Origin: Phaeosaccion multiseriatum
Taxonomy: Eukaryota > Ochrophyta, other classes
Direction: 5' to 3'
DNA: 64,000 nt
Assembly (NCBI GenBank): GCA_965112735.1
Contig: OZ218955.1
Span: 930,001 to 994,000 of the forward strand
A program made the translations under genes and the position numbers. Positions 34,838 through 47,629 of the stretch are shown here, in pieces. Below the pieces are notes generated by a model that did no database searches, was not told where the DNA came from, and was given only the letters and a program-made list of their open reading frames with translations. The stretch's first letter is position 1. Each line of letters opens with the position of its first letter.

Positions 34838-36163
34838 GTGGTGGTGGTCGCCTCTCTCTCTGTCTTGCATGGCCCGAGTGCCCCCTCCCCCTCCCCCTCC
34901 CCCAACACTCGCTTGCCCTACGCCTGCCAACACAAACGACAAGAGTCACAACAACAAAATTGGGAAGGGTGGTTGGTGAGTATCAAAACAAGGAGGGGGG
35001 GTAGAGAAGATAAGATATACATAGCCTTCTTTCTGCTGGAGGGCCCCCGGTCAGGAGAAAAAAGAAAAAAAAATATTGTCCTGCTCTCCGATGATTCAGA
35101 ACAGCGCACTTTACAAGAGGAGGGAAGAAAGAGGAAAGGGGGGAAGGGAACGAGCGAGTTGTTTGGTTGGGTCGATACTTACGCGAGACAGCAACAACAG
35201 GCCGCGATGCTGCAGGGCCTGCCGCCGCTGAGAGGAAGCCCTGCTGCTGCTGCTGCTGCTGCTGCTTCTGCTGCTTCTGCTGCTGCTGCTTCTGCTGCTG
35301 CTGCTTCTGCTGCTTCTGCTGCTTCTGCTGCTGCTTCTCTTTCGCCACCTGCTGTCGGTGCTGCTGCAATCGTTTCGCAGGTATCTTTTTGGAATCATGC
35401 AGTTTCATGGAGTTCCACTGGTTCTTGATGTTATGATCCCTCCTGCCGGGGAGCTGGTGAGCGAGTGAGAGAGTGAGGGCGAGAGGACCACACGCAAAAA
35501 AGAGCGAGGCAGCCAGGCGACAAGCGACACTCAAATGTTAGAATAGGTAGGTAGGTGGGTAGGTGGGAAGGCAGGTTAGAGCCACACCCCTCCCACTTGA
35601 CTTGGAACTGAAAACTCTTCCACTCTCCTCCCCTCCCTGCCTCCCACTTCGCCATCCATACCCCCCTCCCCTCCTCCTCTCTCGGTCTCGGTCTGTCTCT
35701 CTTTGTGTCTGTCTCTCTATCCAACTCTCTCCCTCGCTCCTTCCCCCTCTCTCCCTCCCTCTCCCCCCTTCTCTCTCCCTACCTCTCCCCCCCTTTCTCC
35801 CTCTCTCGCAGTTTCTCCCCTCTCACTCTGTGCATCCACTCACGTACACAGATATTCCCTTTCCCTCTCTCTCTCCCTCACTCTCCCCCTTCTCTCTCTC
35901 CATCTCTCTCTCCCCCCCTTTCGCCCTTCTCTCTCTCTCTCCTCCCCTCTCCCCCCCTCTCTCTTTCTCCATCCCTCCTCCATCTCCCTCTGTGTGTCTG
36001 AGTATGCACTCACGTAGCCAGATATCAAGGTCCACTTGTTGCCATGCAGTTGGTGCGCACTGCGTAGAATGGCAAGCTCCTCCTCTGTCCATGCGCCCTT
36101 CCGCACCACCGGATCTGAGGAGGTGAGGCAAGACAAAGGCGGGGGAGGGAAAGGAGGAGGAGG

Positions 36164-36210
<47 letters not shown>

Positions 36211-37370
36211 AAGGAGGAGGAGGAGGAGGAGGAGGAGGAGGAGGAGGAGGAGGAGGAGGAGGAGGAGGAGGAGGAGGAGGAGAAGGGAACAAGCTCATGC
36301 GCTCAGCAGAGTGGGGTCTAGATTCTTGCTCTAGTATAGTATGCACAGGGGGGGGAGGAGGAGGGGGGGGGGGCATCCCTGTTCCTTCGGCGGTGGGAGT
36401 AAAGTATCATATCGCACGGCCACACGTGTGATTGAGCGAGAAACGTACCGAGGTGGTTGTGCCACCTGTCCCAGCACTGTTTGGGGGTCCTCTGGATGCT
36501 CTGCCCCTTGCACTGCTGCTGCAGCTTGATGGCTACTTGCTTCCAGTCGTAGCCCCCACGGGGGTCTTCATTGGGAATGGCGGACAACCGAGGCCGACCC
36601 CGACCGGGACCACCCTCTCGGAGCTGATGAGGCGAGAGCCTCGGAGGCTCCTCCTCCATGAGACGACGCAGGATGGTGTTCTCCTCATCGGTCCAGAGGT
36701 TTCTGGTACGCGTTGTGCTGCTGGAGGCCTTTGTTTGCTCGCCTGGCTGCTGCTGCGAGTGGGGCGGCCGCTGGTAGTGTTGCTGTTGCTGATGATACTC
36801 GTGGGGCTCATCCTCATTATGCTGCCGCGGCCTCTTTCTGGTTGTCCCGCTGCTGCGGCGGCTGCCACTACTGGTACTGGTGGTGAAGCCCCCGCTACTC
36901 GTGCTGCTATTGCTGCTGCTACTGCTACTAAAGCCATGCTCCAGGTTCAACCGGCCGGGCGAGGATGGAAGGCCGAGCGAGCCGGACAAGAGCGGCTCCA
37001 GTACCACGCCGGCTCTCCTGCCATCCACCAGTCGCGGCGGGTCGTCGTCTGCGGACTGCTGCACTACCCCTGGCCCTCCCCTCCGTTCAGCCCCCTCCCC
37101 CCTCCACGCCGCCCCCGTCCCTTCTCGATTTCGATTTACTTCTTCCCATGCTGCCGGCTCCTCCCGCTCCTGGTGTTCAGTCGCAGCAATCGTCAGTGCC
37201 GTCAGGCTGCTGCTGCGAGGCGCCGGGTGGGAGGCAGCGCCGGCCTTGCGAGCGTCTCCACCCCGCGGCCTCTTGCGCCCTTTGCCTTTGCCCTCTCCGC
37301 CGCTGCCTGAATCTCGCTCCCTGTCCTCTCCCTTCCCCTGCCCATCATCCAGCCCTCTGTGCATTGCCAT
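32465..37370 (-). CDS. R2R3-MYB transcription factor with long low-complexity tail, 4 exons
   Basis: DNA-binding regulator of 1250 residues; exons 37370-36449, 36114-36014, 35453-35183, 34923-32465. Two MYB repeats lie at about residues 224-362. The first begins NLWTDEEN and ends QCWDRWHNHLDP, with about 30 extra residues between its helices. The second reads RKGAWTEEELAILRSAHQLHGNKWTLISGYLPGRRD-HNIKNQWNSM, with the usual W spacing and the HLDP linker typical of R2R3 proteins. Splices fall inside HNHL/DP and ISGY/LPG. The rest is disordered: poly-Gln, poly-His, poly-Gly, poly-Ala and a basic/acidic C-terminus. The 2.46-kb last exon is in phase and stop-free but has no recognised domain; part of it could be retained intron. 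Several VGDTA/VSPTD words come from the dispersed 16-mer. Target genes are unknown. Confidence 0.85.
33225..33305 (-). repeat. (CTC)n poly-Gly tract in MYB last exon
   Basis: A run of CTC triplets on the + strand, read antisense as GGA/GAG and translated in the MYB frame as poly-Gly of about 25 residues. Confidence 0.85.
36160..36282 (-). repeat. (GAT)n and (GGA)n arrays in MYB intron
   Basis: GAT triplets (36167-36210) then GGA triplets (36212-36282) on the + strand, in the intron between exons 37370-36449 and 36114-36014. Confidence 0.92.
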
Positions 37371-38298
37371 CTCAGCCCAGCTCACTCGTAAATCCTCGTA
37401 TCCCCACTCCCACGAACAATCCCGCCACCTCCCGCCCAGCGCTACCCCGTGGCAGCTTGGCTGGCAGGCTCCAGCCCCTCGGTTGCACCGCTTTCCCTGT
37501 GGTAGGTAGCACCGGAAGCCTTTCTTTTCTACTTCCTGCCTGTTCCTTCTGTTCTTTGTCAAGCACAGAACAACCGGGCGCCAAGCCCGCCCAGTATCCG
37601 CGCAGCCTAACCCCTGCCCGCCCGCCGCTAGCGAGCGCCACCAGGAGCTCTAGCCCTTGTGGTGGATTACATGCAATGTCAGGAAGCCTCCCCTGCTCGG
37701 GCTGCGGTTGCCTGACACCCCATGTCACGTCCCTTGCCCTGTGGGGAATGCTGGAATGCCAATCTCGAGGGGCTGGGGCCGTCCTTTTAGGGGTTTTTTC
37801 AGTTTTTCGGGTCGGTAAATTGGCAAAATGCGTGATTTGCTCCCAAGTTGACGCGCTTTGCACGCTTTAGGTCGTCGGAATACATACGTCAACGAATCTG
37901 CTCTTCTGTTTCTGGGCCGTGACGTTATTTTGGTACGGCTCATAACGATAGATGGCACCAGAGGGCAATGTTGCTCCCGCCAGTGGTACAGTTATAGAAA
38001 AAAAAGAACAAAAAAACGAACCTGCTGATGTTGCTGCCTGCCGAGGGCAGGGAAGGCGCACAATGGATTACATGTCCTGCTGTATTCCTAACCTTTCCTT
38101 CCCCGGAGAGAAGAGAGTTCGCCTCTGCCTCTTTTTCGGCCCACCTCCTCCTCCTCCTCCTCCCCATCTCCCTCCTCCTTCTCCTCGCACCGGCACCGGG
38201 AAGAAAATTGTAAGACGGCAGCAACTCGCTGGGGGAGCCAGTGCCAGAGAGGAGAGAGATAAGGAGGGTTTGGGGGGGGGCGACTTTGCCTCAGTGCC
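37371..38298. promoter_or_regulatory. Head-to-head intergenic region, MYB / membrane protein
   Basis: About 930 bases between divergent start codons, presumably both promoters and 5' UTRs. An open frame at 37952-38302 (+) overlaps the next gene's ATG in another frame; it ends in Pro-rich low complexity and is more likely 5' leader than a gene. Confidence 0.45.
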
Positions 38299-39132
38299 AT
38301 GAGGGGCAAGGGGAAAGGGGGGGGGTATCAGAAGCTCGGAGGCGCACCCGAGCGTCCTCAAGAGAGATCCCGGAGCCCTCCTCACCGCAACCGATCACAA
38401 AAACAGCAGAAGCGGTCGCCGAAGCCGCCACCGCAAAAGAACGAGACTATCGCGAGGATCGGGAAGGGGCAGGGAAAGGAAAAGGCGAAGGGAAAGGGGA
38501 ATGGAGCTGCCGCTTCAAAAAGCTCCGGCGGGGCCGGCTGGAACCGCTTGACGGCATGTATCCTCGCTGTGTGCGGGCTTTGGCTCACCTCGCTGAGCAT
38601 GTCCGTGTACCTCACGCAAACCACAGCGCTCCCCGACAGCCCCGTCTTCATGTCGGTAATGGAGCTGCTAACTGCCAGCATTGCCTCCATGCAGACGGAG
38701 AGGGACGACTACTTGAGCTGCGAGGACCGCCAGCAGGCCCAGTGCACCAAAGAAATGGACAACTTCGAAACGGGTACGTGGTTACGAGTCGGTATGTGTG
38801 GCTGTGTGTGGCTGTGTGGGTACTCTTATGGTACCGTCCGAACGCATGACCTTCTACCCTTCTTGTCCCTCCATCCATCCATCCCTCCCTCCCTTTCTCC
38901 CCCTTTACCCCCCCCCCCCCTCCTGCCCTCCCTCTCTCCCTTCCTCCCTACCTTCCTTCCTCCCTCCCTCCCTCCCAGAGGTGAATGCGAAGTGGGCATA
39001 CGCAGTTGCCGCCAATTATGACATCCTGTCCGATCTGGAGGATACTGTACAGCGCTGCGAGGCGTCGCGGTGGGGGCTCGAGAAGGGCCTTAGGATCGCT
39101 AGGGCAACGGGTGAGTCCGTATGTGTGTGTGC

Positions 39133-39165
<33 letters not shown>

Positions 39166-39217
39166 CGAGTGTGTGTGTATGTGGTGTGTGTATATCTGTG
39201 TATGTATGTGTGTGTGC

Positions 39218-39268
<51 letters not shown>

Positions 39269-39302
39269 GTGTGTGTATATCTGTGTATGTATGTGTGTGT
39301 GC

Positions 39303-39339
<37 letters not shown>

Positions 39340-39856
39340 TGTGGTGTATATCTGTGTATGTGTGTGTGTGTGCGTTGTGTGTCTGTGCTCCAGAAGTAGG
39401 CCATGCATCAATTGAGGTGCAATGAAGTGTATGTGGGTTTCCAAACTGCATGGTCAAAACAACCTCTTACCATCCACCCCCCTCTTCTCCCCACCCCATA
39501 CACCCAATCACCCAAACAGGCACAGTAAGCTCCTACAACTGCAGCGCCGACCAGCAGCTCACCCTCTCCTCTCTCCTGGGTATGGGTGACCTCTCCACCA
39601 ATGACACAGACGAGTCCCTCGCCAGCCTAACAGGAGCGGCTCGGAACTTCACCGACACCTCACACCGTATGTACACGGACCTCTTGGAGTATGCGGTTGC
39701 TCGCTCAAAGTACGATGCTTCTTATCTGAGCAATCAGACCACGGCGATGGTGGAGAGATCGACAGAGCTCATCGCAGAGGTGGGTAGTGCATGGGCAGGC
39801 AGGGGCGTGAGCAGGTAGGGGGTACACACCGCGCCCTGACACCAACACACACCCAT

Positions 39857-39908
<52 letters not shown>

Positions 39909-42900
39909 TTACATACATACCCACCCACGCGCACACACGCACACACGCACTCCCCCCCCCCCTCTGCAGGCCTCAAGCAAGATGACGGCCTATCTGGAGA
40001 CATCCTTCGACCAACTAGTGTCTGACGCAGAGACAATGGTGGGGTGCATAAGCATGAGCGATCCGGAGGGGTGCCCCATACGAGGCATTGTAAGCTCCCG
40101 GATGGCCTTTGACGCCACCGTGAGGAGTGCCCAGACAAATGTGGATAATCTGGTGGAGGAGGTGGAGGAGATCAAGGCCGAGCTGGAGGAGTGGGCCGAG
40201 GCGCTGGAGGTATGATGAGATTTTAGGAATCCGTGTGGGGGGACTTTGTTGACTTGTTAGGAATCAACCTAAGAATTACGTAATTGTGTGCGTGTGTGGG
40301 TGCGTGAGGAGGGGAGGGGGGGAGGTCCTCTGGACAGGGGGACTCTCGCTCCAGTAAGGGCTCATGGACTGAAACCCAAACCAGCCTCTGCTTAGCTGTG
40401 TCTTCGCCCCTCTTCTCTTCTCTGCCCTGGTCTTATTTTCCATCACCGTATCTCCTCCCCTCCTCTTCCCCCCTCCCCCTATCCTCCCATCCCTTCCCCT
40501 CCCTCCCCTCCCCCTCCCCGTTGTCCTCCTCCTCCTTCTGCTCTTCCTCCCCTCCCCTCCCCGCCCCTCCCCCTCTGCTCTCCCTCTCCTGGTCAGGAAT
40601 ACGCCGCGAATGTGTTGGCCGCCTTCTACAGAGCTGTCGATTTCTGGGAAGGAGTTGCTGACTTTCTGGAAAGTGTACCGTACTTCCCTTTCAAGATGAG
40701 GTGAGCGAGTTGGTGATACAGGTGTGGCTTGTTTTTACTTGTTTTTCAAAGGATATCTCCAGCTCCAGTCGCGCAAGTACAAACACAACACCCCAACCAC
40801 CCGCCACACACATGCACACACACACACACACACGCACACACATACATACATACACACACACACAAACACATACACAACAGCCTGGGGTCGTGGGCCGACA
40901 CTACCATCGGAGACTTTTGGGCCACAGAGGTTACACTTCCCTACTACTTCGATAATCCCACCTCCCTCATCACCCTGCCCAGCGGGGACGAGCTTTGGGA
41001 TGAAGTATCGAGTGTTGCGGAGGAGATGCAGGCTAACATACCGCTCACACACACCAAGGTGGGTGGGTGGGTGGGTGGGTGGGTGGGTGGGTGTCAGGAC
41101 AGTGGATGGTAGTGCATGGCGGTGGATGGCAGTGGATGGCAGTGGATGGCAGTGGATGGCAGTGGGTGGGTGTGTGGAGGAGACGCAGGCAAAATTCCTC
41201 TCACGCCCACCAAGGTGGGTAGGAGGGTGGATGGCAGTGGATGGCAGTGGATGGCAGTGGGTAGGAGGTTGGGTGTCCGGACAGTGCCTGTCAGGATTGA
41301 GGGTGGGAGGATATCAGGACAGTGCAAGGACGTCAGGACAGTGGGTGGGTGTCAAGACAGTGAGTGGGTGTCACAACAGTGAGTGGGTGTCACAACAGTG
41401 GACGGGTGTCAGGACAGTGGGTGGGTGCCAGGACAGTGAGTGGGTGTCAGGACATCGGGTGGGAGTCAGGACAGTGGGTGGGTGTCCGGACATTGGGTGT
41501 GTGTCAGGACAGTGGGTGGGTGTCAGGACAGTGGGTGTGTGTCAGGACAGGGGGTGGGTGTCAGGACAGTGGGTGGGTGTCAGGACAGGGGGTGGTTGTC
41601 AGGACAGTGGGTGGGTGTCAGGACAGGGGGTGCGTGTCAGGACAGTGGGTGGGTGTCAGGACAGGGGGCGGGTGTCAGGACAGTGGGTGGGTGTCAGGAC
41701 AGTGGGTGGGTGTCAGGACAGTGGGTGTGTGTCAGGACAGGGGGTGCGTGTCAGGACAGTGGGTAGGTGTCAGGACAGTGGGTGGGTGTCAGGACAGGGG
41801 GTGTGTGTCAGGACAGTGGGTGTGTGTCAGGACAGTGGGTTTGTGTCAGGACAGTGGGTGGGGAAGGTGTCAGGACAGTAAATTTGTGTCAGGACATTGG
41901 AGAGTCTGTGTGAGAGATGCGGGCCAACATGCTCTTTCTCTCACGCACGCGCACGCACACACGGACACACACACACACTCCCCAACATATCGACGACTCT
42001 CTCTCTCTCCCTCCCTCCCCTCCCCCCCCCCCCTCTCTCTCCCTCTCCCTCTCTCCCCCCCCCTCCCTCTCTCTTGTGCCACTCGAGCAGCTTCAAGGCT
42101 ACATGGAAGATCTTGAGGCCGATCTTCGAGTTGAGGTTTCCGCGTTGACGGAGCTCGAAGGCTACGACCCTCCCCTCTATAACACGACCGAGGTGGAGGT
42201 GCAGCTGCAGAGCCTGGAACAAGCATACAATGAGCAGGTAGGTAGGTGGGTAGGTGGGTAGGGAGGTGGGTGGGTGGGTAGGTTGGTAGGTCGGTGGATA
42301 CGTAGGGAAGGGAGAGAGGAAGGAGGTAGGTGGGTAGGTGGGTAGGTGGGCAGGTGGGCAGGTATGTAAATTGGTAGGTAGTAGGTGGGTAGGTGGGTAG
42401 GTAGGCGGTTTGGTGGTAAAGTGAGCTAGTTGTACAGTCAAGTGCCAAGATCAGGTTCAGGTTGGTTCAGTTTCATCCTCCTCCTCCCCCCCTCCTCCTA
42501 CTCCCCATACTCACAGATGGCGATCCAGGAGGAGTACTTTGCTGACGAAGCCGCCGCTGCCATGGCCATCGCCAATGCCGCAGCTGCCCTCAACGGCACG
42601 AGCCCCTCTCCAAGCACCACTTTCAATGTGTCGGCCATGGTCAACTCCGCTTCACAGCAGTACACGCAATCGTGAGTGAAGCTTGGTAGAGGGAGGGAGG
42701 GAGGGAGGGAGCTGAGTGTCTCTCTCTCCTCTACCTCTCTCCCTCCCTCTCTCTCTCTCTCCCTCTTTCCCTCTCTTTCTCTCTCTCATTCTCCCTCCCC
42801 ACTCTGCTCCCTCTCTCCCTCCCCCCCTCCCCTCCCCTCCCTCCCTCCCTCCCTGCCTCCCTCCCTCCCTGCCTCCCTCCCTCCCTGCTTCCCCCACCTC

Positions 42901-45899
42901 TCAGTGAGACCCCTGGCTACTTCCTCGCTTCCTTTACTGGTGCCGGCGTGGAACTATCGGATTGGATGTGGCGCTTCTCTCTCCTCTCCTCGGCCCTCTT
43001 TTGCGCCGATATCTTGATCCGCAGTCTGAGCTCTGTTCGCACTATTGTACGGTTTTGGAAGGTGAGTGAGAGGCCAGCTCAGCTGAGCAGTTGGTTGGTT
43101 TCGATTGGTTTAGGTTGGGTTGGGCCGGATTGGGTTGCGTTGGATTGCAGCCCAGCTCTTACACCAGAACAAGCTCCAGCCTCTGCCGAGGAGAACCTCC
43201 CCATATGCCTCTAATCTTCCTCCCTCCCCCCCCCCTTTCCTCCCCTTCTCTCCCTCCCCCCCCCCCTTCTGTCCCTCCCTTCCTTCCTTCCATCCCTCCC
43301 TCCCTCCATCCCCTCTCCTCCCTCCCTCCCTCCCTACCTCCCCCCTGCCCCCCCCTCCCTTCCACCCTCCCCTCCCCTCACAGGGAGGAGGCAGTGGGTT
43401 TATGCCCCACACTGACATGCGTGCCGCTGACCCTGCCGTCAAGTTCAACTGCTGCGGTGGATCCAACGCCCTAGGAGCAGCAGCCTGCATGCCCTTCCTC
43501 AAGGCGCTTGTTCACCCCTTCACGCAGATGACCTTTGTGCTGCTCGTGGGATCCTTCATCTCTCTCCAAATTGCAAGTAAGGCCGTGTGACTCTCTCTGT
43601 CTTGCTTCTCTCCCTCCCACACACACACCGTCTCTCTGTCTTTCTGGCTCTCTCTTTCTTTCTCTCTCTCTCTCCTCTCTTTCTCTCTCTCTCTCTCTCT
43701 CCTCTCTTTCTCTCTCTCTCTCTCTCTCTCTGCTTCTCTCGCTTCCGCTCCCTCTCTCTCTAGGCTTCTACTCTCCCCTGTTCCACGCCTACCGCGACGG
43801 CTGCGTGCTGCACCGAGAAGGTAGTAACGGTACCTTCCTCACACAGAACGCTTTCTCACTCGCTTTCAACTACGCAGCCACGCCGGGGCAGGTACGCGCG
43901 CACATGTTAGGGCCTTCCTGTCCATCAATGCATCAACACAACCAACCAACCAACCAACCAGCCAACCAGCCAACCAGCCAACCAACCATACAACCCACCA
44001 ACCCACTACCCAACCCACCAACCAACTAACCACCCAACCAACCAACCGACCAACCAATCAATGCACCAACCAACCGACCAACCAACCAACCAACAAACCA
44101 ACCAATCAACCAACCAACTAACCACCCAACCACCCAACCAACCAATCAACCAACCAACCAACCAACCAACAAACAGATCAACCAACCAACCAACCAACCA
44201 ACAAACCAACCAACCAACCAACCAACAAACCAATCAACCAACACAACCAACCATTTAACCAACCAAACCAACCAAACAAACAACCCTCCCACCTACCAAC
44301 CTCCCAACCAACCGCTTTAAAATGAATGAATTGTTTAAATGATTAAATTAGGAGAGTCACTGGGACTTCTATCACGAGTCCGAGGCGAGGAGAGATAAGC
44401 TTTGCATGGCCATGCAGAGTGGGGAGTGGACCACACAGGTGAGTCAGTCTCAGTTTCAGTTTCGGTTTTCACTTCAGTTTTAGTTTTAGTTTCGCTTTCT
44501 TAGCCCCGGGCCGACCTCGCTCCGAGTGGCGAAGCCCCCGGCCGCTGACGAAGGTCTTGACCTACCCACGTGTGCTTCCAGCAGTTGGGCAGGAGCATGG
44601 CACCGCAGCACGGGGTTGGTATGAGTGGTCTGAGTGGGTGGGTGTGTGAAACTCTGACGGATTTTTGAATTTTTTCCTTTTTTTCTTTTGAGGGGGGGGG
44701 TACTTACTGACTTAGTAGGAATCTCCTAACAAACTGAAAGTGTGTACCAACCCATCAACCAACGACTTGCCCATCCACCCACCACGTCTACATTCACTGC
44801 CATCCCACCTCCCATCCATCTACTGCCAACCTTTCTTAAGGCGGTGCGGGCAAAGCAACTGGTACAGATCCAAGAGCAGCGCAGCGAGGAGGCAGCCCTC
44901 ATGGCCGAGTGTGTCCCAATGGCTGCTGTACTACCAACTGCCACAGAAGAGGGAGAGACAGAGGGAGGGGAGGAGGAGGAGAAGGAGACAGAGGAGGGGG
45001 AGGGGGAGGAGGAGGAGCAGAAGGAGGAGGAGGAGGAGGGGGGGGGAGGGCTGGCTTATAATACCGCCGCAACCGAGTGGGCAGAGGCGTGCGAGAACCC
45101 GGTGGACGAGGGCTGGGAGGAGCGCCTATCCTACCCAGGGGGACAGACGGGGATGGAGGACGTGTACATTCCTGTGTGTGCAGACGCGCCTGTCTGCAGA
45201 ATCACTTGCCAAGGGCCCAGCCCTATTCTGCTAAAGGTGAAAAGGCGGTTGGAATGTGTGTGTGTGTGTGTGTGTATGTTTGTGGTTGTGTGTGTGTATG
45301 CACGACGGGCTCAACGCTCTTTCCCGTTTCCACCCCTTCCCCTCCTTCCTCCCCCTCCACCATCCCCCTTCCCCCTCCCCCTTTCTTTCTCCCCTCCCTC
45401 TCCTTCTCCGCCCCCTTCCCCTCCCTCCCTCCCTCCCTCCTCCCTCATCCCCCTCCCACGTTCTCCTGCCCCTCCTCCCCCTATCGCCCCCCAACCCAAC
45501 CCAACCCTAACACAGGCCCAAGCCGAGCAATTGTGCTGCACCGCAGAATGGTGGCTACACGCTCAATGGCTGGGGTTTGCCGTCTCCCTCTTCACCTTCC
45601 TCTGTCTCAACACCTCACGCCTCATCATCCAATCGGGACTCCTTCGCATGCACTGGCGAAGTCTACGCCCTTTCACCCTCACGTACCTCGCCAGCTGTGA
45701 CGCCAATGAGGGCCATCGTATGATTGCCCAGCGCGGTCAGGTGCTTTCTCGCTCGGTGCACCGAACGATTGTAAAGTATGAGTCGACTGCCTGCCTGATG
45801 GTCGGGGTGGGGTTACTTGTCAACTTGCCTTGGTTGTGGGGTCTGGTGATGTTGGGTCAGCAGTCGTTGGCTTGGGTGCCCTCCGCGGGGTTAGAGTGA
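38299..45899 (+). CDS. Orphan five-pass membrane glycoprotein, 14 exons
   Basis: 1011 residues; exons 38299-38773, 38979-39110, 39520-39779, 39970-40209, 40597-40700, 40881-41058, 42091-42237, 42517-42671, 42905-43061, 43384-43576, 43764-43891, 44352-44438, 44841-45236, 45516-45899. A basic N-terminus of about 80 residues, then membrane segments at about 83-105, 584-604, 661-680, 900-918 and 976-997. With the basic end inside, two large outside domains result: 106-583, helical and rich in N-glycosylation sites (NCS, NDT, NFT, NQT, NTT, NGT, NVS), and 681-899, Cys-rich with an acidic insert. A CC-GG loop ([15 protein letters not shown]) lies between segments 2 and 3. I recognise no family. The two-ectodomain plan recalls prominin-like proteins, but only as topology. 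Confidence 0.75.
39120..39385 (+). repeat. (GT)n compound repeat
   Basis: Begins shortly after the donor at 39111 and consists of GT runs broken by GCGAGT and ATATCTGTGTATGTATG blocks, repeated about three times at roughly 100-base spacing. Confidence 0.9.
41059..41900 (+). repeat. Donor-adjacent (GTGG)n and 19-bp minisatellite
   Basis: The intron after exon 40881-41058 starts GTGGGTGGGTGGGTGG at the donor, passes through GGATGGCAGT decamers (41100-41260), then becomes a minisatellite of GTGGGTGGGTGTCAGGACA units (about 41335-41880, some 27 copies). It also contains a diverged copy of the preceding exon end (41172-41225). Confidence 0.9.
42238..42420 (+). repeat. (GTAG/GTGG)n array starting at a donor
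   Basis: The donor after exon 42091-42237 is the first unit of GTAGGTAGGTGGGTAGGTGG; such tetranucleotides fill most of the intron. Confidence 0.9.
43935..44310 (+). repeat. (CCAA)n array
   Basis: ACCA/CCAA tetranucleotides with ACAA and ATCA variants fill the intron between exons 43764-43891 and 44352-44438. Confidence 0.92.
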
Positions 45900-46081
45900 T
45901 GGAGTAGATAGGGCTGTGGTGGTGGGTTGTGTGGTGAAGAGGGAGGAAGACGAGGGGAGACGCGGGGGGTGCTGATCGCGTGTGGAGGACGCAGAGGAGG
46001 CCGTAGAGAGACACTCAGCAGGAGGGAGAGCGGGGGGCAACCCCCACCATCATCGCGTGCATACATACATACATACATACA

Positions 46082-46115
<34 letters not shown>

Positions 46116-46383
46116 CATACATACTTACATACATACATACATACATACATACGTAAGGGTTACAAAGAGTGCTCCTATTCCTCGAGCATGCCTTCCTTCC
46201 CTCCCTCTCTCTCTACCCATATGCCTCTCTCCTCTCTGCCCATCTGCCTCTCTCTACCCCCCTCTCTCTCTCTGCCCACGTGCCTCTCTCTCTGCCAATA
46301 TACCTCTCTTCCTGGGTTGAGCTAAAGCTTCCTGGCTCACTGGCACTCACTGGCATCTTCATCCTGCTAATGATGTACCACTA

Positions 46384-46415
<32 letters not shown>

Positions 46416-46907
46416 GTATCATCACCTCCGTCCGCCAAGGCTCGGAGGCCTCCCTTCCAACCCTGTCAACACCGTAACTGTCAACAGTCGTAACTGCCAA
46501 CATTCGTAAGGGCCTTCCTTCCCTTCCAACTCTGTCAACAATGGCGCTTCCTCCCTCCACTACTGTCAACAGTAGTAAGGCCCGCGGTCTGAAGGCGAGG
46601 TGTGAAGGCCCGACACATCTGAAGGGTTTGAGCCTGAGCCGCTTGTCATGGGTGGCGCTGCTTTGCTCTACTCCGTCCCATGTCCACACACTCCGCGTGC
46701 AACGGACCGGTTGACTGGCTGACCAACCGACCAACCGACCAACCGACCGACAGGCTGACCGACAGGCTGACCGACCGACTGACTGACTGGCCTGCCACAC
46801 ATCTCCAGTAGGCATATCATATCCCTTCATCGTAGAGACACGCACCCCTCACACCTCCCTGTTCAGTGTGTATGAAGACTCAACACTGTTAGACCCGCAC
46901 ACAGTCC
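45900..46907. other. Tail-to-tail spacer membrane protein/IAH1
   Basis: No gene. It holds an (ATAC)n array at 46056-46152, a CTG run at 46387-46412, several CTGTCAACA words including the dyad CTACTGTCAACAGTAG (46559-46574), and ACCG/CTGACCGA repeats at 46725-46795. Confidence 0.7.
46056..46152 (+). repeat. (ATAC)n array
   Basis: CATA/ATAC tetranucleotides, about 24 units with one or two interruptions, in the intergenic spacer. Confidence 0.94.
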
Positions 46908-47560
46908 TCACAACTCGTTGTAGAGAGTATCAAGATTCTCCGTGTCCACTTTGCTCCAATGCGGCGCCTGCATGGGCAGCTTCTCCGGATCCAAAGCGGG
47001 GAAGGTCTGAAAGATGGCAGTGGACACCGCTGCAAACACCTTGTCGTTACCGGAGGCGGAAAGGTGGACGCCGTCGGTGGTATGGAGGAAGGCTTGCTCT
47101 TGCTCGCCGCTGCCGAGGGCTGAGTACACATCCACCACGGTCACGGAGGCTTCCGCGCCCACCTTGGGGGGGGAGAGGGAGGGGAGGGAGAGGAGGGGGA
47201 GAGGAAGGAAGGAAGGAAAGGAGGGAGGGAGCAAGCGAGCGAGGGAGGGAGGAAGGGAGGGACGGACGGACGGACGGACGGACGGACGGAGGGAGGGAGG
47301 GAGGGAGGGAGGGAGGGAGGGAGGGAGGGAGGGAGGGAGGGAGGGAGGGAGGGAGGGAGGGCGGGAGGGAGGGAGGGAGGGAGGGAGGGAGGGAGGGAGG
47401 GAGGCGGGGGGGGAGGGAGGGGGGGAGGACAAATGAATCAATACACGGGACGGTAGGTCAGGCAATGACGGTACATGCAGAGAGAGAAAAAAAATAATAA
47501 GATGAGAAAAGATTTAAGACAGCAGAGAGATAGAGATGGAGAGAAGAGAAGGACGTAAAT

Positions 47561-47629
<69 letters not shown>

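Noticed and set aside
37952-38302. Separate small gene upstream of the membrane protein
   Set aside because: Low-complexity Pro-rich end, overlap with the next start codon, and no family similarity; more likely 5' leader.
41335-41880. Possible CRISPR-like array of 19-bp units
   Set aside because: Head-to-tail units without spacers inside an intron of a conserved exon series.
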